Origin: an uncultured Chlorobiaceae bacterium
GTDB lineage: Bacteria > Bacteroidota > Chlorobiia > Chlorobiales > Chlorobiaceae
NCBI GenBank assembly: GCA_903920215.1
Contig: CAIXLG010000053.1
Span: 1-58,160 of the forward strand
Direction: 5' to 3'
DNA length: 58,160 bases
Shown: in pieces, positions 55,220 through 58,160 of the stretch
Layout of the letters: each line of letters starts with the position of its first letter
Position numbering within the stretch: the first letter of the stretch is position 1
Program-made: the position numbers and the translations under genes
The notes under the pieces: generated by a model
The model's input: the letters and a program-made list of their open reading frames with translations, nothing else
Database searches by the model: none
What the model was told of the DNA's origin: nothing

Positions 55220-55569
55220 ACGTGCAATATTTTTGGCTCATTAAACAATTTAGTGGAATTGACCCTACTGCGATTATTGGGATTAGCGTCGGAAGGGAGA
55301 ATGCGCAGAATCCGCAACTTTTTGTCAGGTCTTGGGAGGTTGACAAGAAGGCTTGGCCGGTTGACAAGCCTTGGAAGGACAAGGGCATACAACTTCAGCT
55401 TGATGATGAAGTTCACCCGTACCCGCTTTATGGCTCATTTTGGAAAAAATGCCCTGAATTCCGAGGCGGACCACTAAAAGAATGGCTCCGGGAAAAAGGT
55501 TTTGAGAAGCAGGGCCAAACACTTGAGCTTTCGCATTTAAGAGATAATCTTTTCGAGTTAAGAGGCTGA
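55195..55569 (+). CDS. Unrecognised protein of 124 residues
   Basis: A GTG at 55195 opens a frame rich in Trp, Lys and Asp (RSWEVDKKAWPVDKPWKDKG) and ending GFEKQGQTLELSHLRDNLFELRG. No membrane segment or named motif. It overlaps the frame at 55013-55219 on the other strand by 25 bp, so at least one of the two is spurious or truncated. The composition looks like a real protein domain rather than noise. Confidence 0.45.
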   Translation: MTEEGVQSYVQYFWLIKQFSGIDPTAIIGISVGRENAQNPQLFVRSWEVDKKAWPVDKPWKDKGIQLQLDDEVHPYPLYGSFWKKCPEFRGGPLKEWLREKGFEKQGQTLELSHLRDNLFELRG

Positions 55570-55657
55570 TTTTGACAAAACGATCAGCGTTTATTCGTGC
55601 ACTAAATATCCCCGCTGGAGGCTGACCGCCGCTTCGCGGCGGTCGTTGGCGTTCTTA

Positions 55658-55933
55658 CTACAGGATGGAGATGTGAATTTTTTTCCCCAGTACTTCGGCA
55701 TAGTGATGCAGCGTAGAAAGCCTAATATCCTCAGAATGGTTTTCAATTCTTGAGATTGCCGATTTTTTAGTATTCAGCTTATCGGCCAGAGCTTCCTGTG
55801 TAAGCCCTGCGTTTTTTCTTGCTTCTTTCAACACCACTCCGATCTTGAACTCTTGGTATTCTTTATCAAAGGTGTTAGCAAATTCAGGGTCAAGGCGTTT
55901 CCGTTTTGCAATAGCGCGTTGTAAGTCATCCAT
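55658..55933 (-). CDS. HigA-like antitoxin with XRE helix-turn-helix
   Basis: The 91-residue protein has an N-terminal helix ([18 protein letters not shown]) followed by the HTH domain [28 protein letters not shown] and [15 protein letters not shown]. It is the antitoxin of the overlapping HigB-like toxin. The ATG at 55933 has the strong ribosome site AGGAGG inside the toxin gene. The protein appears intact. Confidence 0.92.
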   Translation of the reverse strand: MDDLQRAIAKRKRLDPEFANTFDKEYQEFKIGVVLKEARKNAGLTQEALADKLNTKKSAISRIENHSEDIRLSTLHHYAEVLGKKIHISIL

Positions 55934-56283
55934 ATTGTTTCCTCCTGAGATAGTCTTTCTTTCTTTCTTTTTTCAGCCAGTTCAATTTCTTCAGACGGGG
56001 TTTTCTGAGTTTTTTTTGCGAATCCATTTGTAAGAATCACCAAATTTCCATTGTCAAAGAAGCCGAGCAACCGGAATGCATTGTTTCCATGTGCCGCCCG
56101 AACTTCCCATATCCCATTTGTGTTTTGCAATTTCTTGAAATACTCTGCTGGTACAGGTGATAATTCCTTAACCAACCTAAGAACCCAAAAAACCTTTTTT
56201 GCCTCTTTTGTTGAAAGAGATTCTAAAAATTCATCGACTGGCTTTTTGCCATTTGCAGTAATGAAAAATTCGATAGTTCGCAT
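55828..56283 (-). CDS. HigB-like toxin (RelE/Gp49 family) with frameshifted C-terminus
   Basis: From the ATG at 56283 the protein begins [20 protein letters not shown] and includes [36 protein letters not shown] and [16 protein letters not shown], a normal Gp49-type toxin. After AEKRKK the frame continues 36 residues into the antitoxin gene and has no family match. Removing one CTTT unit from the repeat at 55955-55973 gives [15 protein letters not shown] and a stop that overlaps the antitoxin start by eight bases, the usual layout. The insertion of four bases is thus a simple explanation. Confidence 0.85.
   Translation of the reverse strand: MRTIEFFITANGKKPVDEFLESLSTKEAKKVFWVLRLVKELSPVPAEYFKKLQNTNGIWEVRAAHGNNAFRLLGFFDNGNLVILTNGFAKKTQKTPSEEIELAEKRKKERLSQEETIWMTYNALLQNGNALTLNLLTPLIKNTKSSRSEWC
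55955..55973 (+). repeat. CTTT microsatellite inside the HigB-like gene
   Basis: Four CTTT units followed by TTT. Tetranucleotide tracts slip during replication, and this one sits exactly where the toxin reading frame departs from the family. Three units would restore the expected end. Confidence 0.85.
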
Positions 56284-56329
56284 GATGAATGTTAACATAA
56301 TCGTGAACATTATACAAGCTTAAAAAGTG

Positions 56330-56665
56330 TCAGCTTTTTAAGCGATCCTCAATACCTCCGCAAGAGGCCAACCTCCGTGAATCGGCGGCAAGGTTCCACG
56401 TCAGTTTTGAGGCCGTATAAATAACGGTATACTGAATGTTCAGGTGTCCAAGATAGTCCTGAACCCGTCCAAGCTGGCCATGATACCGGTTTCTTTTCCG
56501 TATTTGCGGGATAATACAGGTATAGACTGCCTGAAGATCAAGCGACTTATCAAGCGTATCGCTGATATTGTTTTTTACCGGTCGAAATAGTGGGCCTTTC
56601 TGGTCGTATCGGTGCCCGGCAGCCTCAAGATACTCATCAATCAGCGGCTGAGCCATGGGATGCAT
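56330..56665 (-). pseudogene. Tyrosine recombinase (integrase) C-terminal fragment
   Basis: HPMAQPLIDEYLEAAGH, GPLFRPVKNNISDTLDKSL and AVYTCII match the middle of phage-type integrases. Then a one-base insertion shifts the frame: the alternative frame continues RKYGKETGI. Further on VQDYLGHLNIQYTVIYT matches the catalytic-Tyr end of integrases, after a deletion that removed the HxLR active-site box. The gene is thus broken twice. Confidence 0.85.
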
Positions 56666-56682
56666 CGTTAGAAACCTTAGTC

Positions 56683-56733
56683 CTTGCGTAAACTTGCCCT
56701 GTGTATTTGTACCCTTTCAACAACTCCAGCAAT
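56683..56733 (-). pseudogene. Shard of a second MazE (DUF3018) N-terminus
   Basis: Seventeen codons encode IAGVVERVQIHRASLRK, matching the MazE at 53445 except the start Met (ATG to ATT) and one Lys. It follows directly the truncated end of the AbiEi-type gene on the minus strand. Probably a leftover of a duplicated mazEF. Confidence 0.8.
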
Positions 56734-57781
56734 CTTGCCTGAAATATCGATCGATATGTTGTTCATAAATTATCCTTGCGGTTTCCATGGTTCGTTGGTC
56801 GCCGATTGCTGCAAGGTCAGCGTAGATGAGGATCGGATGTACAGTTTCGTCAGCGCCGAGGCCATTGTCGACCGGCCAGAAGCGTTCGAAAATCTCTATA
56901 TTGCCTTGCGGGTCCTTTTTTAGCCTGTTAGCGATCACCAGTTCTCCGAGATGATTCTTGTCCGCATACAAAGTGACAGTGCCTGGTTTCAAGTATCCGG
57001 TCAGTTTTGCTGCGGCAACCTCTCCCCCCCACTGGGCGAGGGTTTGATCCAATTGAATATCTTTCCACTACTCCCCATCACCCCGGAATCGTCCAAGCAA
57101 CAGTTTAGGTTTTAAGTGGTCGGGATATGCAGCAATCCAGCGCTCAAAAAGTTTCTTTTTGTCCAGGAGCTTTTTCCCCTTTTTGCCCATCTCGACAATG
57201 AAGCCTTTCTGGATCAGTTCGGTCATGGTGCTTTTCACCGTTCCCAAGGCGACATTCGTCATTTCTGCAATATCGCGATAGGGTCTATTGACGAGTTCCG
57301 GTTGGCACAAAAAGAGATAAACGATTTTCAGGCCGACCCCTTTGAAGAGGCGAGCTGTGGGAGGTTCGTTTTCATCTTTTTCAGGTTTGTTCCCTTTTAC
57401 GAAAATCAACAGTGGTGGTTGATTGATGAAGGCGTTTCCTGCCGTATCGATGAACTGGATGCTGGCATCGCGCAATCTTACTGCGGCCTCGGGAGGGATG
57501 TAGCGTGTCGCGAGCAGAAATGGATGCGGCATCTTATCCATGTTCATCAAAAACTGGAGCTCTCCGGTTTTTGTAAGATGTTTTTTAACCTCGACGCACC
57601 CAACGAATTCTTTCCCGAAAACTTTGACCCTTACAATGCAGTCGAATGTCTGGTTTTGAAGGACTTCAATCGGTTCAATCGCGTATTCCAGTGGTGCGAT
57701 CGTATTAAGGGCTTCCATAGCCTGCCGAAGGATTATTGTTTTGTCCTCGGCTAATTTATGTTCAATAAATTCTTTGTTCAT
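56717..57781 (-). pseudogene. AbiEi-type antitoxin gene interrupted by an in-frame TAG
   Basis: The first part (57068-57781, 237 residues) has a nuclease-like or Fic-adjacent N-terminal fold (FDCIVRVKVFGKEFVGCVEVKKH) and a winged helix (YRDIAEMTNVALGTVKSTMTEL), as in type IV TA antitoxins of the AbiEi_2 class. A TAG at 57068-57070 ends it, and the same frame continues WKDIQLDQTLAQWGGEVAAA, FWPVDNGLGADETVHPILIY to 56717, the usual C-terminal part. The duplicate at 54817-54990 has TGG here. The true C-terminus is also replaced by unrelated codons after HIDRYF. The toxin partner AbiEii is absent. Confidence 0.82.
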
Positions 57782-57813
57782 TTATATTGAACATAATAAA
57801 TTCTTGAACATAA
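57756..57813. promoter_or_regulatory. Three TTGAACATAA-type repeats at the AbiEi gene start
   Basis: TTGAACATAA occurs at 57787-57796 and 57804-57813 (17 bp apart), with an inverted copy TTATGTTCAA at 57756-57765 just inside the gene. Repeats around the start suit autoregulation by the winged-helix antitoxin, as known for AbiEi. Confidence 0.65.
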
Positions 57814-57852
57814 ATCAACATTATGATTGCTTAACCTGAACGCTGGGCAGCC

Positions 57853-57868
57853 CTCAACCGCTGAGCTA
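57853..57868 (-). other. tRNA D-arm-like fragment
   Basis: On the minus strand TAGCTCAGCGGTTGAG reads as a tRNA D stem and loop. The following bases do not form a convincing anticodon arm, and no acceptor partner is found. It may be a remnant of a tRNA gene used as an integration site. Confidence 0.35.
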
Positions 57869-57929
57869 CATGAAAGATTTGTACCCATTCCGCTGTTTGT
57901 ATCAATAAACGGTCGTTTGATGAGACTCT

Positions 57930-58160
57930 GAAGTCGAAAAGCGAAGAGATCGATGCAAGCTTGCGGCGGATAGTGGCGGCAGCAAGGTTACTCTGTTTGA
58001 GATCGGTTCATCATGCAAGCAGGTGCGATCTTGTGACTATGCGCATTTCTTCCGGTTCCGTGATGCCGAGAAATCGAGACAATTCCTTCACGTCGTTTCG
58101 GTATGCCCTTCGGGTCTTTTCACTTCGGATATTGGCATACCATTCAAGTTCCGGAGCTGA
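57930..58160 (-). pseudogene. Tyrosine recombinase N-terminal remnant with tandem stop codons
   Basis: Running off the window edge, ELEWYANIRSEKTRRAYRND, VKELSRFLGIT and VTRSHLLA match the SAM-like N-terminal domain of phage integrases. Two TGA codons follow at 58008-58013, then the same frame continues TDLKQSNLAAATIRRKLASISSLFDF, also typical. Single G-to-A and C-to-T changes (TGG CGA to TGA TGA) would explain the stops. Downstream of 57930 similarity fades. Confidence 0.85.

Noticed and set aside
57838-57890. A functional tRNA gene on the minus strand
   Set aside because: Only a D-arm-like piece is present; no anticodon stem, T arm or acceptor stem can be drawn, so it is kept only as a possible remnant.
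1-58160. CRISPR array
   Set aside because: Reading through the window I saw no run of regularly spaced 25-40 bp repeats and no cas gene.

Overview
The window looks like chromosome of a green sulfur bacterium (family Chlorobiaceae). The strongest marker is the run at 35970-39123: a carotenoid 1,2-hydratase (crtC), a Rieske protein (petC) and a cytochrome b (petB) with no cytochrome c1 or f gene beside them, as is known for Chlorobi. Lipid A synthesis (lpxB, kdsD) and an outer-membrane lipid bridge (ynbE-ydbL-ydbH) show a Gram-negative envelope. No plasmid or phage replication genes are seen. The species cannot be fixed from sequence alone.

Layout. 1-7800 is an accessory flank: the 3' part of a group II intron, a type I restriction-modification operon (hsdM-hsdS-hsdR), a ghost of a second HsdR and a truncated RhuM gene. 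8080-20530 holds envelope functions: an Old Yellow Enzyme, the YnbE/YdbL/YdbH lipid transporter, arabinose-5-phosphate isomerase, a flippase, an ECF sigma/anti-sigma/Spy-like stress module, a phosphohexomutase and LpxB. 20536-35820 is a dense housekeeping block: a multi-FeS oxidoreductase coupled to ispH, murI, ychF, cmk, rpsA, era, mtaB, apt, an HU/IHF gene, ftsH, gltX and tRNA-Phe. 35970-39177 is the photosynthetic crtC-petCB block. 39293-52850 mixes a YafQ-type toxin-antitoxin (TA) operon, a very large GH13 enzyme, a YqjD/YqjE-like membrane trio, modD-modB-modC, an arsR-thioredoxin-permease operon and an oleate hydratase.

52900-58160 is a TA and recombination graveyard. Intact or nearly intact TA pairs (MazEF, RHH/ParE, HigBA) alternate with gene shards: an internally deleted AAA/DUF4143 ATPase, a Fic remnant, a second MazE N-terminus, two tyrosine-recombinase remnants, and an AbiEi-type antitoxin gene split by an in-frame TAG. 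A degenerate duplicate of that last gene, 2 kb away, still has TGG at the homologous codon, so the stop is a recent point change or a readthrough codon. The HigB-like toxin is lengthened by a four-base slip in a CTTT repeat; removing one unit restores a family-like C-terminus.

Regulatory signals visible in the bases include paired 22-bp operators in the arsR operon, a perfect 43-bp palindrome at 53579-53621, direct repeats before mazEF and the AbiEi gene, and several intrinsic terminators. No CRISPR array was seen. I did not identify one clearly new multigene system. The best candidates for new biology are the ispH-coupled oxidoreductase, the sigma/anti-sigma/double-Spy module, the reordered YnbE-YdbL-YdbH operon and the decaying TA island.
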